A stretch of DNA of 64,000 nucleotides from Roseburia intestinalis L1-82 (lineage in GTDB: Bacteria > Bacillota > Clostridia > Lachnospirales > Lachnospiraceae). The position numbers were made by a program, and so were the translations under genes. Below the pieces are notes generated by a model. The model searched no databases. It was not told the origin of the DNA and was given only the letters and a program-made list of their open reading frames with translations. Below, piece after piece: positions 8,161 through 17,796 of the stretch (position 1 is the stretch's first letter; each line of letters starts with the position of its first letter). The stretch covers positions 759,501 through 823,500 of the forward strand of contig NZ_LR027880.1 of NCBI RefSeq assembly GCF_900537995.1, given 5' to 3'.

Positions 8161-9159
8161 ATGACGACCTTATTGGAATTAAAAGAGAAATTAACACGTT
8201 TTTATGGAAAATATGATATATACATTACGCCGGTGATAAAGTTTACTGTTGCACTCACAGCATTTTTGCTGATAAATCACAACATTGGTTATATGGAAAA
8301 AATCAGCAGTACACCAATTGCCCTGATCCTTGCCCTGATCTGTTCGATTCTTCCAGTCGGGGGGGCCGTTTTTATTGGCTCTGTGCTGATCCTTTTGGAT
8401 ATGTATGCACTTTCCTTAGAAGTATGTATTGTGGCCCTGATCCTGTTTATTCTGATGTATATCCTGTATTTTCGGTTTTCTCCAAAAAACGAGTATGGGG
8501 TGCTTTTGACACCGATTTGTTTTGGACTGAACATTCCGTTTGTGATGCCGGTCGGCATGGGACTTTTGCGGGAATTATATTCCATGTTTTCTCTGGTCTG
8601 CGGTATCGTTCTTTATTTCTTCTTAAACGGTGTAAAGCAGAATGAAACAACACTTGGCGGAGTGGATGAGAAAGATGCGGCAACATCAAAGATTGTTGTT
8701 GCGTTGAACCAGCTTTTGGGCAACAGGGAAATGTATCTGGTGCTTGCGATCATGGTGGTAACACTGGTCATCGTTTATATCATACGAAAAATGTCCATTG
8801 AGCATGCATGGGCGGTCGCAATTATATTTGGTATTTTATTCGAGGCAGTTGGTATGATCGCAGGGGATATGGTACTTGGAATCAGCGGAAAGACCATCAC
8901 AATTCTGGTGGGAAGCATTATTTCCTGCGTGATTGCATTTGTGATTCAGTTCCTGTTTTTCAATCTGGATTATTCAAGGACAGAAAGACTCCAGTTTGAA
9001 GATGATGAGTATTATTATTATGTAAAAGCCGTACCGAAAGCAATCGTTGCAGGGACAGATAAAAAAGTGACCAGATTCAGTGGAAAAGAAGAACAGGATC
9101 GTATGACGAAAAAACGTTTCGCAGAAGAAATGGAGATTGACGAAGATCTGCTGGATTAG
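8161..9159 (+). CDS. polytopic membrane protein of unknown function upstream of cdaA
   Basis: The chosen ATG at 8161 has GGAG seven bases upstream and gives 332 residues. About nine hydrophobic segments fill residues 20-280. The last 60 residues are cytoplasmic-looking, with a tyrosine-rich patch (EDDEYYYYVKAVPK) and a charged tail. I do not recognise a characterised family. It ends 30 bases before cdaA, so it is probably cotranscribed with the cyclic-di-AMP cyclase and could influence it, or the cell wall, but no sequence motif proves this. Confidence 0.72.
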   Translation: MTTLLELKEKLTRFYGKYDIYITPVIKFTVALTAFLLINHNIGYMEKISSTPIALILALICSILPVGGAVFIGSVLILLDMYALSLEVCIVALILFILMYILYFRFSPKNEYGVLLTPICFGLNIPFVMPVGMGLLRELYSMFSLVCGIVLYFFLNGVKQNETTLGGVDEKDAATSKIVVALNQLLGNREMYLVLAIMVVTLVIVYIIRKMSIEHAWAVAIIFGILFEAVGMIAGDMVLGISGKTITILVGSIISCVIAFVIQFLFFNLDYSRTERLQFEDDEYYYYVKAVPKAIVAGTDKKVTRFSGKEEQDRMTKKRFAEEMEIDEDLLD

Positions 9160-9189
9160 TTACTTTAAATACAGATAGCGGAAAGGAAA

Positions 9190-10104
9190 GTGAAGCAGGT
9201 GCAGAATGCGATGGCAACCATGGGCGCGTTTTGGGAAAAAGCGTCTATTTATTTGAATTTACCAAAGATTACAATGACAGATGTTGTGGAAATTCTCATC
9301 ATAACATTTCTGTTTTATTATATGCTTGTGTGGATTAAGAACACAAGGGCATGGGTACTGTTAAAAGGTATTATGGTAATATTGCTTTTTGTTCTGGTTG
9401 CAGCTGTATTTCAGATGAATACGATCATCTGGATTGCAAAGAACACATTGAGCGTCGCAATTACTGCCATAGTTATTATATTCCAGCCGGAAATCCGGAA
9501 AGCACTGGAAAATCTTGGACAGAAGAATTTCCTTACTTCTTTTTTTGCGTTTGATTTTTCAAAGGGAGAAATCGCAAAGTTTACGGATAAAACGATCAAT
9601 GAACTGGTAAAGGCATGTTATGAGATGGGAAAAGTCAAAACAGGTGCACTTATCGTCATTGAGGATGAAATTGTTCTTTCGGAGTATGAAAGAACCGGTA
9701 TTGCAGTAGATGGAATACTGACAAGCCAGCTTTTGATCAATATTTTTGAAAAAAACACACCGCTTCATGACGGAGCCGTGATTGTCCGCGGGGACAGAGT
9801 GGTGTCTGCCACCTGCTATCTGCCACTGACGGATTCTTTAAGTATCAGCAAAGATCTTGGTACAAGACATCGTGCGGCGGTCGGAATCAGTGAAGTCAGT
9901 GATTCTCTTACCATTGTTGTATCTGAGGAAACGGGAAAAGTTTCCATCGCCATGGGTGGGGAATTGTACCGCAATGTGGACGCTGAGTTTTTAAAGAACA
10001 AACTTTCATTTATACAGCATCGCGAGAAGAAAGTTTCAAAAATTGAATTATGGAGAAGGAGGCTTAAGGATGTTAAAGAATCTGGCAAAAAAACTAACGA
10101 ATAA
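9190..10104 (+). CDS. cdaA: diadenylate cyclase CdaA (membrane-bound)
   Basis: A 304-residue protein that makes cyclic di-AMP from two ATP. Three membrane segments lie near residues 27-90. The DAC domain that follows carries the DGA motif (LHDGAVIV, near residue 193) and the RHR motif (GTRHRAAVG, near 227), both needed for activity in this family. The GTG at 9190 or nearby GTG/ATG codons (9199, 9211) could be the start. It overlaps the cdaR start by 35 bases. The order cdaA-cdaR-glmM is conserved in Firmicutes and links this second messenger to cell wall precursor supply and osmotic control. Confidence 0.95.
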   Translation: MKQVQNAMATMGAFWEKASIYLNLPKITMTDVVEILIITFLFYYMLVWIKNTRAWVLLKGIMVILLFVLVAAVFQMNTIIWIAKNTLSVAITAIVIIFQPEIRKALENLGQKNFLTSFFAFDFSKGEIAKFTDKTINELVKACYEMGKVKTGALIVIEDEIVLSEYERTGIAVDGILTSQLLINIFEKNTPLHDGAVIVRGDRVVSATCYLPLTDSLSISKDLGTRHRAAVGISEVSDSLTIVVSEETGKVSIAMGGELYRNVDAEFLKNKLSFIQHREKKVSKIELWRRRLKDVKESGKKTNE

Positions 10105-11383
10105 TCTTGGCCTCAAGGTACTGGCTGTGTTATTTGCGATCGCTCTGTGGATCGTAGTGGTCAATATTGATGATCCGGTCAAACCGGCACAGTATACGAT
10201 CAGTGTAACACAGGATAATATGGATTATCTTACCTCAAATGGAAAGTATTCCGAGACACTTGGCGGGAAAAATACAGTTACGTTTACGGCATCGGCAAAA
10301 CGAAGTATTCTGGAAAAATTATCCAACACGGATTTTACTGCAGTTGCGGATATGGAAAAGATTGAATATGTGGAAGGTGATGGCGTATGCCGTGTCCCGA
10401 TTACGATCACATGCAGTAAATATAACAGCAATACAGTTACCATTTCATCCAAACAGCAGTATCTGGATGTGACAGTGGAAGATCTTGGAAATGTACAGAA
10501 AAAGATCACTGCAAGCACGGAAGGTACGGTCATGGATGGCTGTGCACTTGGAGATGTTTCCATCGTGACATCGAATCTTTTGAAAATTTCGGGACCGTCT
10601 TCTGTTACGAGTCAGATCAGCACGGTAGTCGCAACGATCAATGTTGACGGAATGTCATCGGATGTGACCGATACAGTAGTGCCGGTTTTATATGATGCGG
10701 ATGGTAATGAGATCGATGCTTCAAAGTTAAAAATGAATATTAATACCGTTACGATCACGGCGCAGATATTAAATACAAAAGATGTGGATCTTTCCTTCCA
10801 GACAAAAGGAACTGTGGCATCCGGCTATACATTAAAAGAAATTACCTACAGTCCGAAAAAAGTCCGGATCAAGGGAGAAACGGATGTGCTTAATAAGGTG
10901 GCTAAGATCGCAATACCGGATGATGTGTTAGATATGAGCGGTGCAACGGAAGATGTTGAGACAACTGTAGATATTACATCTTATCTTCCAGATGGAACTT
11001 CGCTGGTACTTGCAGCAGACGCAAAAGTGGAGGTCAAAGTAAAAGTAGAGCCGATCACAACAAAAACCTTCGAGGTGGATGCATCTGCGTTTACGCTTGA
11101 AAATATTCCGGATGCGACAAAGGCGAAGATTACGGAAGATACGATTCAGGTTGAGGTCACCGGAGCGGAAAGCGATATTAAGAAGCTGTCAGCAGATGAC
11201 ATTACAGGTACTGTTAATCTGCAGGGATATGGAAATGGTGAACATAATATCGCTGCAGATATTGATGTGGATAATGAACTTTATCAGGTAAAAACCGTGC
11301 GGATCCCGGTTAAAATGACTGCGGAAGATACGGAAATAAAATCAACGGAAAGCAGCAAAAAGAGTGCTTCTAAAACAAAATAA
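10070..11383 (+). CDS. cdaR: CdaR, YbbR-domain regulator of CdaA
   Basis: The ATG at 10070 is preceded by GGAGG and gives 437 residues. One membrane segment near residues 14-31 anchors the protein, and the rest should lie outside the cell. It contains successive beta-rich YbbR repeats of about 80-90 residues; I count about four. The tail is rich in serine and lysine. CdaR binds and modulates CdaA in studied Firmicutes. The gene begins inside the end of cdaA, consistent with coupled translation, and is followed after 28 bases by glmM. Confidence 0.92.
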   Translation: MLKNLAKKLTNNLGLKVLAVLFAIALWIVVVNIDDPVKPAQYTISVTQDNMDYLTSNGKYSETLGGKNTVTFTASAKRSILEKLSNTDFTAVADMEKIEYVEGDGVCRVPITITCSKYNSNTVTISSKQQYLDVTVEDLGNVQKKITASTEGTVMDGCALGDVSIVTSNLLKISGPSSVTSQISTVVATINVDGMSSDVTDTVVPVLYDADGNEIDASKLKMNINTVTITAQILNTKDVDLSFQTKGTVASGYTLKEITYSPKKVRIKGETDVLNKVAKIAIPDDVLDMSGATEDVETTVDITSYLPDGTSLVLAADAKVEVKVKVEPITTKTFEVDASAFTLENIPDATKAKITEDTIQVEVTGAESDIKKLSADDITGTVNLQGYGNGEHNIAADIDVDNELYQVKTVRIPVKMTAEDTEIKSTESSKKSASKTK

Positions 11384-11411
11384 AAGAAATTAATAATTTG
11401 GAGGAAATACA

Positions 11412-12761
11412 ATGGCAAGAATGTTTGGTACAGATGGTGTCCGTGGAGTGGCTGGATCAGAACTTACGATCGAGCTTGCGACAAAACTTGGACAGGCGGG
11501 AGCTTATGTGCTTACGAAAGAGCAGGAACATCAGGCAACGATTATCGTTGGCTGTGATACGAGAATTTCAGGAGGAATGCTTGCAAGTGCACTGATGGCA
11601 GGAATCTGTTCTGTCGGTGCAAATGCGATTTTTGTCGGAGTAATGCCGACACCTGCAATTGCGTATCTGACGAGAAAACATAAGGTAGATGCCGGGGTTG
11701 TCATTTCCGCATCCCATAACCCGATGGAATTTAACGGAATTAAATTTTTTAACGGCGAGGGATATAAGCTTTCTGATGAGCTTGAAGACGAGATCGAGGC
11801 ACTGATCCGTAATAATATGAAGGATGTCAACCTGCCGATCGGTTCCGGAGTCGGTAAAATTGATTATCGTTTCGATTTAAGAGACGAATATGTTGAATTT
11901 ATGAAAAAATGTGTTCCGGTTGATCTGACAGGCATGAGGATCGTGGTTGACTGTGCAGAGGGAGCCGCTCATTATACGTCAGTGAAGACATTGAAAGATC
12001 TGGGGGCTGATCTGGTGGCAATCCATACCGAACCGGATGGAACGAATATCAATGCAAACTGTGGTTCGACGCATATGGATGAATTAAAAGCCAGAGTAGT
12101 TTATGAAAATGCTGCCATTGGTATTGCATTTGACGGGGATGCAGACCGTATGCTTGCTGTGGATGAAAAAGGAGAACTGGTCGATGGAGACCAGATCATG
12201 GCAATCTGTGGTACTTATATGAAACAGAAAGGTACCTTAAAAAAGAATACGATCGTTGTTACTGTTATGACAAACCTTGGATTTTCACTGATGGGAGAAC
12301 GCGAAGGCATCCATGTGGAAAAGACAAAAGTTGGCGACAGATATGTTCTTGAAAATATGAGAGAACATGGCTATAATATCGGAGGCGAGCAGTCAGGACA
12401 CGTTATTTTCCTGGATGACAACACCACAGGTGATGGTCTGCTTTCTGCACTTCATCTGCTTGAGGTTATGGTGAAAACGAAAAAAACTTTATCAGAGCTT
12501 GCATCTGTTATGGAAGTATTACCGCAGGCACTTGTAAATGCAAAAGTGCCAAACCATAAAAAAGACAACTTTATGGATTATCAGGAGATTGCGGATGCAG
12601 TTGCAAAATTAGAGCAGAAGTTTAACGGAGAGGGAAGAGTTTTGATCCGTCCATCTGGTACAGAGCCGCTTGTCCGTGTCATGATTGAAGGAAAAGATCA
12701 AAAGGTGATCGATGAGGAAGCTAAAAAGTTAGCGGAACTGATTACGAAGATCATGCTTTAA
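11412..12761 (+). CDS. glmM: phosphoglucosamine mutase GlmM
   Basis: A 449-residue enzyme that converts glucosamine-6-phosphate to glucosamine-1-phosphate on the way to UDP-GlcNAc. The active-site loop VISASHNP (serine near residue 100), the metal-binding loop FDGDADR (near 241-246) and the phosphate-binding RPSGTEP (near 413) are all present. A GGAGG site lies about eight bases before the ATG. In other Firmicutes GlmM forms a complex with CdaA and inhibits it. Full length and with no missing motif. Confidence 0.97.
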   Translation: MARMFGTDGVRGVAGSELTIELATKLGQAGAYVLTKEQEHQATIIVGCDTRISGGMLASALMAGICSVGANAIFVGVMPTPAIAYLTRKHKVDAGVVISASHNPMEFNGIKFFNGEGYKLSDELEDEIEALIRNNMKDVNLPIGSGVGKIDYRFDLRDEYVEFMKKCVPVDLTGMRIVVDCAEGAAHYTSVKTLKDLGADLVAIHTEPDGTNINANCGSTHMDELKARVVYENAAIGIAFDGDADRMLAVDEKGELVDGDQIMAICGTYMKQKGTLKKNTIVVTVMTNLGFSLMGEREGIHVEKTKVGDRYVLENMREHGYNIGGEQSGHVIFLDDNTTGDGLLSALHLLEVMVKTKKTLSELASVMEVLPQALVNAKVPNHKKDNFMDYQEIADAVAKLEQKFNGEGRVLIRPSGTEPLVRVMIEGKDQKVIDEEAKKLAELITKIML

Positions 12762-12799
12762 ATATCGTATATACAATAAACAGTTTGGAGGGATTTACT

Positions 12800-13063
12800 A
12801 TGGTAAGCCAGAAAGTAACGATTAAAAATCCGACGGGACTTCATTTGAGACCGGCTGGAATTTTATGCAAGGAGGCCATGCAGTTTAAATCACATGTGAC
12901 ATTTCGTTACAGAGAAAATACAGCAAATGCAAAAAGCGTGTTGAGTGTACTTGGTGCATGCATCAAATCCGGGGATGAAATAGAGCTTGTCTGCGAAGGA
13001 GAAGATGAAAAAGAAGCACTTACGTCGATTGTTACGGCAATTGAAAATGGATTAGGAGAATAA
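12800..13063 (+). CDS. HPr-family phosphocarrier protein
   Basis: An 87-residue protein with GGAGGG seven bases before the ATG. His15 in PTGLHLRPAG is the residue phosphorylated by enzyme I in the PTS, with the conserved Arg17. Ser46 (NAKSVLSV) matches the HPr kinase site. It therefore has both phosphorylation sites of HPr, unlike Crh, which lacks His15. It could be the general HPr or a specialised paralogue. Its stop codon directly abuts the rfbD start, with zero bases between, so it is placed in the same transcript as glmM and the rhamnose gene. Confidence 0.9.
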   Translation: MVSQKVTIKNPTGLHLRPAGILCKEAMQFKSHVTFRYRENTANAKSVLSVLGACIKSGDEIELVCEGEDEKEALTSIVTAIENGLGE

Positions 13064-13939
13064 ATGATGAAAAAGATCTTAGTGACAGGGTGCAACGGAC
13101 AGTTAGGGCGTGCCATCCGACAGGAATATAAAGGTGAGGATGTTTCCTTTATCAATACAGATGTTGCGGAAGGTGAAGGCATTGTGGCGCTCGATATTAC
13201 CGATGTGAATGCTGTCCTTGCGCTGGTTCGTGCGGAGAGACCGGATGTCATTATCAACTGTGCAGCGCACACCAATGTGGATGCGTGCGAACAGCAGTGG
13301 GATGCCGCATACCGGATCAATGCGATCGGACCGAGAAATTTAAGTATTGCAGCAAGAGAAGTCGGAGCAAAAATGATCCACGTTTCCACCGATTATGTAT
13401 TTGAGGGAAACGGAACAAAGCCATATACGGAATTTGATGAGATCCATCCGGTCAGTGCCTATGGAAAGACGAAGGCGGAGGGAGAAAAGTTTGTCCGTGA
13501 ATTTGCAGACAGATATTTTATTTTCCGTACCGCATGGCTTTATGGAGATGGAAAAAACTTTGTAAAGACGATGCTTCGCCTTGCGGAGTCACACGATGAA
13601 GTCAGTGTTGTATGTGACCAGCAGGGATCCCCGACAAGTGCGGTGGAACTGGCAAGAGCCATTCATCATTTTGAACCGACAGAAAATTATGGTACATTTC
13701 ATGCAACCTGTGAGGGCGATACCAACTGGGCAGCTTTTGCGGAAGCAATTTTTAAACGTGCAGGAAAGACAACAAAAGTCAACCATGTCACAAGTGAGCA
13801 GTATGCGAAGATGAATCCGGCTTCTGCAAACAGACCGGCATATTCGATTCTTGAGAACTATATGATGAAACTGACAGACGGTTACAAAATGGCTGAATGG
13901 CAGGATGCACTTGATGAGTATATGAAAACACTGGAATAA
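13064..13939 (+). CDS. rfbD: dTDP-4-dehydrorhamnose reductase
   Basis: A 291-residue short-chain dehydrogenase that carries out the last step of dTDP-L-rhamnose synthesis with NAD(P)H. The cofactor loop GCNGQLG is at the N-terminus, and the catalytic pair is in YGKTKAEGE near residue 132. HVSTDYVFEG is also typical of the family. An ATGATG gives two adjacent start choices. The other three genes of the pathway lie at 15651-18381, but a membrane protein gene separates rfbD from them, an unusual arrangement. Confidence 0.94.
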   Translation: MMKKILVTGCNGQLGRAIRQEYKGEDVSFINTDVAEGEGIVALDITDVNAVLALVRAERPDVIINCAAHTNVDACEQQWDAAYRINAIGPRNLSIAAREVGAKMIHVSTDYVFEGNGTKPYTEFDEIHPVSAYGKTKAEGEKFVREFADRYFIFRTAWLYGDGKNFVKTMLRLAESHDEVSVVCDQQGSPTSAVELARAIHHFEPTENYGTFHATCEGDTNWAAFAEAIFKRAGKTTKVNHVTSEQYAKMNPASANRPAYSILENYMMKLTDGYKMAEWQDALDEYMKTLE

Positions 13940-13943
13940 TACG

Positions 13944-15581
13944 ATGACAGAATATATCAAAAAACATTACCGGCTGATTCTGATGTCGGTATTTGCTGCG
14001 CTGGTCTGTTTTGGGTATCAGGCATTTAACTCGAATATCAGAATCGATACAGAGGAACTGATCAATCATCCCGGGTCTACGTTAGGGTGGCTTACGATTG
14101 GAAGATTTGGACTGGTTCTGTTAAAACGGATGCTTGGTCTTGGTGTACACCGAACGATAAAGAGTGGTATTCTGATGCTTTTGTTTTTTATCCTGGGAGG
14201 CAATGTACTGACGTATGGATGCTATTATTTTTCAGGAAAAAAGGATGGAAAACCGTACTGGATATTTACGCTGCTTTATATGACATCCAATATCTGGAGT
14301 TTTCAGTTTTATTTTTCACTGCAGCAGGCGGAAGTCGCATTTGCAATGCTTTTGATGGCAGTCACCGGATTTTTTATGTGTGATCTTTGTTTTTGCGAGA
14401 AATATAAGGAGAACAGAAGCGGAAAAGATCTGTGTAAGCTGTTTTTGTCCACAGTGTTTATTGTGCTGGCACTTGGTACTTACCAGGCACTGGCAGTTTA
14501 TTATATTGCAGTCTGTGTCATGTTTTTCTTATTGTTCTTCTGGCAGGTGAATGGAAAAAGGGAAAAATGTGGAATTCGCATTATTTTTCTTGTGGCCCAT
14601 TTCGGTATTTCCTATCTGATATACAGGGGGATTGCGGGTACATGGTTCATGGCAGCCGGTGATTATATGGAAGGGCAGAGCAACTGGGGAAGTGAACCGG
14701 CTGCTGAATGTGTCAAGAATGTTCTTCGTGTTGTGAAAAATCAGCTTCTTACCGTCGGACCGCGGAATTTCTCTTTCTATGTGATCGGTGTACTGCTCGC
14801 ATTTTATGTGATATGGATCGCATGGACGAGAAGAACAGAAAGTGGACGTGCCGGTTTTTGGATTTTTGCAGCAGGAATGATTTTTATGCTCATTACACCT
14901 TTTTTAATGACAATCTATGCAGGTGCGATGCTGGTGACAAGGACACAGTTTGCACTTCCGGTTGTGGCTGCATTTCTTGCGATGTTTGGTGTGATGATAT
15001 TAAAAGAGCAGCAGATTTCCGATGTACGACCGGAAAAACAGGAGCGGGACAGGAAAATGTGCCGATGGCTGCAGGTAATGGGCAATGTGGTGATATTGCT
15101 TGTAATCGCAGTTACAGGCGGTCAGGTCTGCTATAACATCAGAATGCACAGCGCAGATCAGGTGCGTTATGAACAGGATGCGCTGCTAGCGGATCAGATC
15201 ACGGATGCTTTGAAGAGGGAGATCCCCGGGGTGGATGCAGAAGGAGAACCGGTGGATAAAAAAGTGGTATTTATCGGATACCGGCAGCCACAGTTAAACA
15301 GCTGGAACCGCCATACGGAAATGTACGGGTGGTCATTTTTTGAATGGGATTATACCAGAGAACATCCAGCGGGGGCAACGCACCGGATCGCAGGATTTTT
15401 AGAAGCACATAATGGAGTCCATCTGGACGATGGTTATTCCGAAGAGATGGAATATAAGGCGGCAGCACTGTCGGAAGATATGACAGTCTTTCCGGCTGAG
15501 GGTTCAATCGTGGAAGAAAAAGATCTGGTGGTCGTCAAGCTGTCTGAAATTACGGAACGCCCGGCAGTGGACTGGTGGTAA
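13944..15581 (+). CDS. polytopic membrane protein, GtrII-like glucosyltransferase family
   Basis: A 545-residue protein with about ten or eleven membrane segments and a soluble C-terminal domain of about 130 residues. The N-terminal pattern NIRIDTEELINHPGSTLGW with an acidic pair after the first membrane segment resembles the Glucos_trans_II (GtrII) family of GT-C enzymes. Those use lipid-linked glucose to decorate surface polysaccharide. It starts four bases after the rfbD stop. I am fairly sure of the membrane topology class and less so of the sugar specificity. It may add a side group to the rhamnose-containing polymer. Confidence 0.7.
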   Translation: MTEYIKKHYRLILMSVFAALVCFGYQAFNSNIRIDTEELINHPGSTLGWLTIGRFGLVLLKRMLGLGVHRTIKSGILMLLFFILGGNVLTYGCYYFSGKKDGKPYWIFTLLYMTSNIWSFQFYFSLQQAEVAFAMLLMAVTGFFMCDLCFCEKYKENRSGKDLCKLFLSTVFIVLALGTYQALAVYYIAVCVMFFLLFFWQVNGKREKCGIRIIFLVAHFGISYLIYRGIAGTWFMAAGDYMEGQSNWGSEPAAECVKNVLRVVKNQLLTVGPRNFSFYVIGVLLAFYVIWIAWTRRTESGRAGFWIFAAGMIFMLITPFLMTIYAGAMLVTRTQFALPVVAAFLAMFGVMILKEQQISDVRPEKQERDRKMCRWLQVMGNVVILLVIAVTGGQVCYNIRMHSADQVRYEQDALLADQITDALKREIPGVDAEGEPVDKKVVFIGYRQPQLNSWNRHTEMYGWSFFEWDYTREHPAGATHRIAGFLEAHNGVHLDDGYSEEMEYKAAALSEDMTVFPAEGSIVEEKDLVVVKLSEITERPAVDWW

Positions 15582-15584
15582 AAC

Positions 15585-15613
15585 TTGTACAGACAATAAA
15601 AGTATGGTAAAAT
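15585..15613 (+). promoter_or_regulatory. possible sigma-A promoter for rfbB
   Basis: TTGTAC (15585-15590) and TAAAAT (15608-15613) are separated by 17 bases, starting just after the preceding stop codon. Both boxes deviate by one or two positions from consensus. Confidence 0.5.
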
Positions 15614-15650
15614 GATGAAAGATTTTGTAGACCATAGAATGGAGAAAATT

Positions 15651-16733
15651 ATGAGAACATATTTAGTAACCGGAGGAGCCGGATTTATTGGATCTAACTA
15701 TATTCATTACATGTTTCGCAAATATGATAACGAGATCAGAATTATCAATGTGGATGTGCTTACTTATGCGGGCAATCTGGAAAATTTAAAAGACATTGAA
15801 AATCGTGAAAATTATACATTTGTGCGTGCAGATATCACGGATAAAGAGGCAATTGCAAAGATTTTTGCAGAAAATGAGATCGACCGCGTGGTACATTTTG
15901 CAGCAGAGAGTCATGTAGACCGCAGTATCAAAAATCCGGAAGTATTTGTAAAAACGAACGTGCTTGGAACAGCAGTTATGTTAAACTGTGCAAAAGCGGC
16001 ATGGGAGCTGCCGGATGGCAGTTTCAAAGAAGGGAAGAAATTCCTTCATGTATCGACGGATGAGGTATATGGTTCTTTAGAGGATGACGGAACATATTTT
16101 TATGAGACAACACCGTATGCACCGCACAGTCCGTATTCTGCGAGCAAAGCATCTTCAGACATGCTGGTAAAGGCTTATATTGACACTTACCATTTCCCGG
16201 CAAACATTACCAACTGTTCTAACAATTATGGACCATACCAGTTCCCGGAAAAACTGATTCCGCTTATCATCAACAATGCGCTGCATGGAAAGAAACTTCC
16301 GGTATATGGAGACGGAAAAAATGTCCGCGACTGGCTGTATGTGGATGACCATGCGAAAGCAATCGATATGGTACAGGAAAACGGACGCCTCGGCGAGACT
16401 TACAACGTCGGCGGACACAATGAAAAACAGAATATTGAAATTATCAATATCATTATAGATACACTGCTTGAGATGCTTCCGGCAGATGATCCGAGACGTG
16501 CACTTGTGAGCAAGGATCTGATCACTTATGTGGAGGACCGCAAAGGTCATGACAGACGTTATGCGATCGCACCGGATAAGATCAAGGCAGAGATCGGCTG
16601 GGAGCCGGAGACCATGTTCAAAGAAGGCATCAAAAAGACGATCGCATGGTATTTTGAACATGAGGACTGGATGAAAAACGTTACCAGCGGTGATTATCAG
16701 AAGTATTATGAGGATATGTATCAGAACAGGTAA
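15651..16733 (+). CDS. rfbB: dTDP-glucose 4,6-dehydratase
   Basis: The ATG at 15651 has GGAG six bases upstream and gives 360 residues. It is an extended SDR that converts dTDP-glucose to dTDP-4-keto-6-deoxyglucose. Visible features are the NAD loop TGGAGFIGSNY at residues 7-17, HVSTDEVYGSL (the acidic pair DE is catalytic in this family) and YSASKA near 162-167. It belongs with rfbA, rfbC and rfbD to a complete dTDP-rhamnose pathway in this locus. Confidence 0.96.
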   Translation: MRTYLVTGGAGFIGSNYIHYMFRKYDNEIRIINVDVLTYAGNLENLKDIENRENYTFVRADITDKEAIAKIFAENEIDRVVHFAAESHVDRSIKNPEVFVKTNVLGTAVMLNCAKAAWELPDGSFKEGKKFLHVSTDEVYGSLEDDGTYFYETTPYAPHSPYSASKASSDMLVKAYIDTYHFPANITNCSNNYGPYQFPEKLIPLIINNALHGKKLPVYGDGKNVRDWLYVDDHAKAIDMVQENGRLGETYNVGGHNEKQNIEIINIIIDTLLEMLPADDPRRALVSKDLITYVEDRKGHDRRYAIAPDKIKAEIGWEPETMFKEGIKKTIAWYFEHEDWMKNVTSGDYQKYYEDMYQNR

Positions 16734-16746
16734 GAAGATGCAGGCA

Positions 16747-16780
16747 GCAGTACCGCCAGATGGGGCGATACTGCTTGTTT
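16747..16780 (+). terminator. possible terminator after rfbB
   Basis: GCAGTA (16747-16752) pairs with TACTGC (16769-16774), with an inner CGCC/GGCG stem. The trailing sequence TTGTTTGCGTTTT is only moderately T-rich, so termination may be partial. Confidence 0.5.
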
Positions 16781-16790
16781 GCGTTTTATA

Positions 16791-16889
16791 ATGGACGTGA
16801 AAACAAGGAGGAAAATCCTCTGCTCACCAGAGGGCAAATTTTACATGATAAAATTGCATTTTGCTCCGCAAAACAAGGAGGATTGAATA
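16791..16889 (+). promoter_or_regulatory. structured leader of rfbA with duplicated Shine-Dalgarno
   Basis: The 12-mer AAACAAGGAGGA occurs twice, at 16801-16812 and 16871-16882; the second is the rfbA ribosome binding site. Between them GAGGA/TCCTC (16808-16820) and CCTCTG/CAGAGG (16817-16833) are mutually exclusive stems, followed by a bulged hairpin at 16834-16857. A 31-codon open frame from 16791 to 16886 ends three bases before rfbA, but its own start has no clear binding site. TATAAT at 16787-16792 could be a -10 box. Confidence 0.4.
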
Positions 16890-17768
16890 ATGAAGGGTAT
16901 TATTTTAGCAGGTGGTTCCGGAACAAGATTATATCCGCTGACAAAGGCAATTTCAAAACAGATTATGCCGGTGTATGATAAGCCGATGATCTATTATCCG
17001 TTATCTACACTGATGCTTGCCGGCATAAGAGAGATTCTGATTATTTCCACACCGAGAGATCTGCCGGTGTTTGAAGAGTTGTTTGGAGACGGAAGCCAGC
17101 TTGGCATGAGTTTTTCTTATGCCGTGCAGGAACAGCCAAGGGGCCTGGCAGATGCATTTATCATCGGTGAAAAGTTTATTGGAAACGATGCGGTTGCATT
17201 GGTTCTTGGAGATAATATTTTCTACGGACAAAGTTTTTCCAATGTTCTGCGCAGTGCAGCTGAACGCACACAGAATGAAAAGGGTGCTACGATTTTTGGC
17301 TACTATGTCAGAGATCCGAGAGAATACGGCGTGGTAGAGTTTGATGAGAACGGAAAAGCTCTTTCTATCGAGGAAAAACCGGAGCATCCAAAGTCAAATT
17401 ATGCTGTGCCGGGACTTTATTTTTATGACAATGATGTTGTACAGATCGCAAAAAATGTAAAGCCGTCTGCAAGAGGTGAAATTGAGATTACTTCCGTAAA
17501 TAATGCATATTTAGAGCGTGGTGATTTAAGCGTTGAGACGCTTGGCAGGGGATTTGCATGGCTTGATACAGGAAACCACGATATGCTGCTTGCGGCTGCA
17601 GATTTTGTGTCAGCGATCCAGAAACGTCAGGGACTTTATGTGTCATGTATCGAAGAGATCGCATACAAACGCGGATTTATAGATAAAGAGCAGTTGTTAA
17701 AACTTGCAGAACCGCTTCTTAAGACTGATTACGGCAAATATTTAGTAGAAGTTGCCAAGGGACTTTAA
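16890..17768 (+). CDS. rfbA: glucose-1-phosphate thymidylyltransferase
   Basis: A 292-residue nucleotidyltransferase that makes dTDP-glucose from dTTP and glucose-1-phosphate, the first step of the dTDP-rhamnose pathway. The N-terminal signature [11 protein letters not shown] with the following lysine (KAISKQ) and the motif VLGDNIFYG are typical. Length matches the RmlA family. It starts eight bases after AAGGAGG, and rfbC follows 28 bases downstream. Confidence 0.96.
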   Translation: MKGIILAGGSGTRLYPLTKAISKQIMPVYDKPMIYYPLSTLMLAGIREILIISTPRDLPVFEELFGDGSQLGMSFSYAVQEQPRGLADAFIIGEKFIGNDAVALVLGDNIFYGQSFSNVLRSAAERTQNEKGATIFGYYVRDPREYGVVEFDENGKALSIEEKPEHPKSNYAVPGLYFYDNDVVQIAKNVKPSARGEIEITSVNNAYLERGDLSVETLGRGFAWLDTGNHDMLLAAADFVSAIQKRQGLYVSCIEEIAYKRGFIDKEQLLKLAEPLLKTDYGKYLVEVAKGL

Positions 17769-17796
17769 AAAAAACAGATAGTGAGGATCAATAATT

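Noticed and set aside
12907..13389. 160-codon minus-strand frame across the HPr and rfbD boundary
   Set aside because: Both plus-strand genes carry intact active-site motifs; the antisense frame is a shadow.
16155..16661. 168-codon minus-strand frame inside rfbB
   Set aside because: Fully antisense to a clear enzyme gene and without a binding site or motif.
16760..16978. 72-codon frame running into rfbA
   Set aside because: It overlaps the start of rfbA in another frame and begins inside a hairpin with no binding site.
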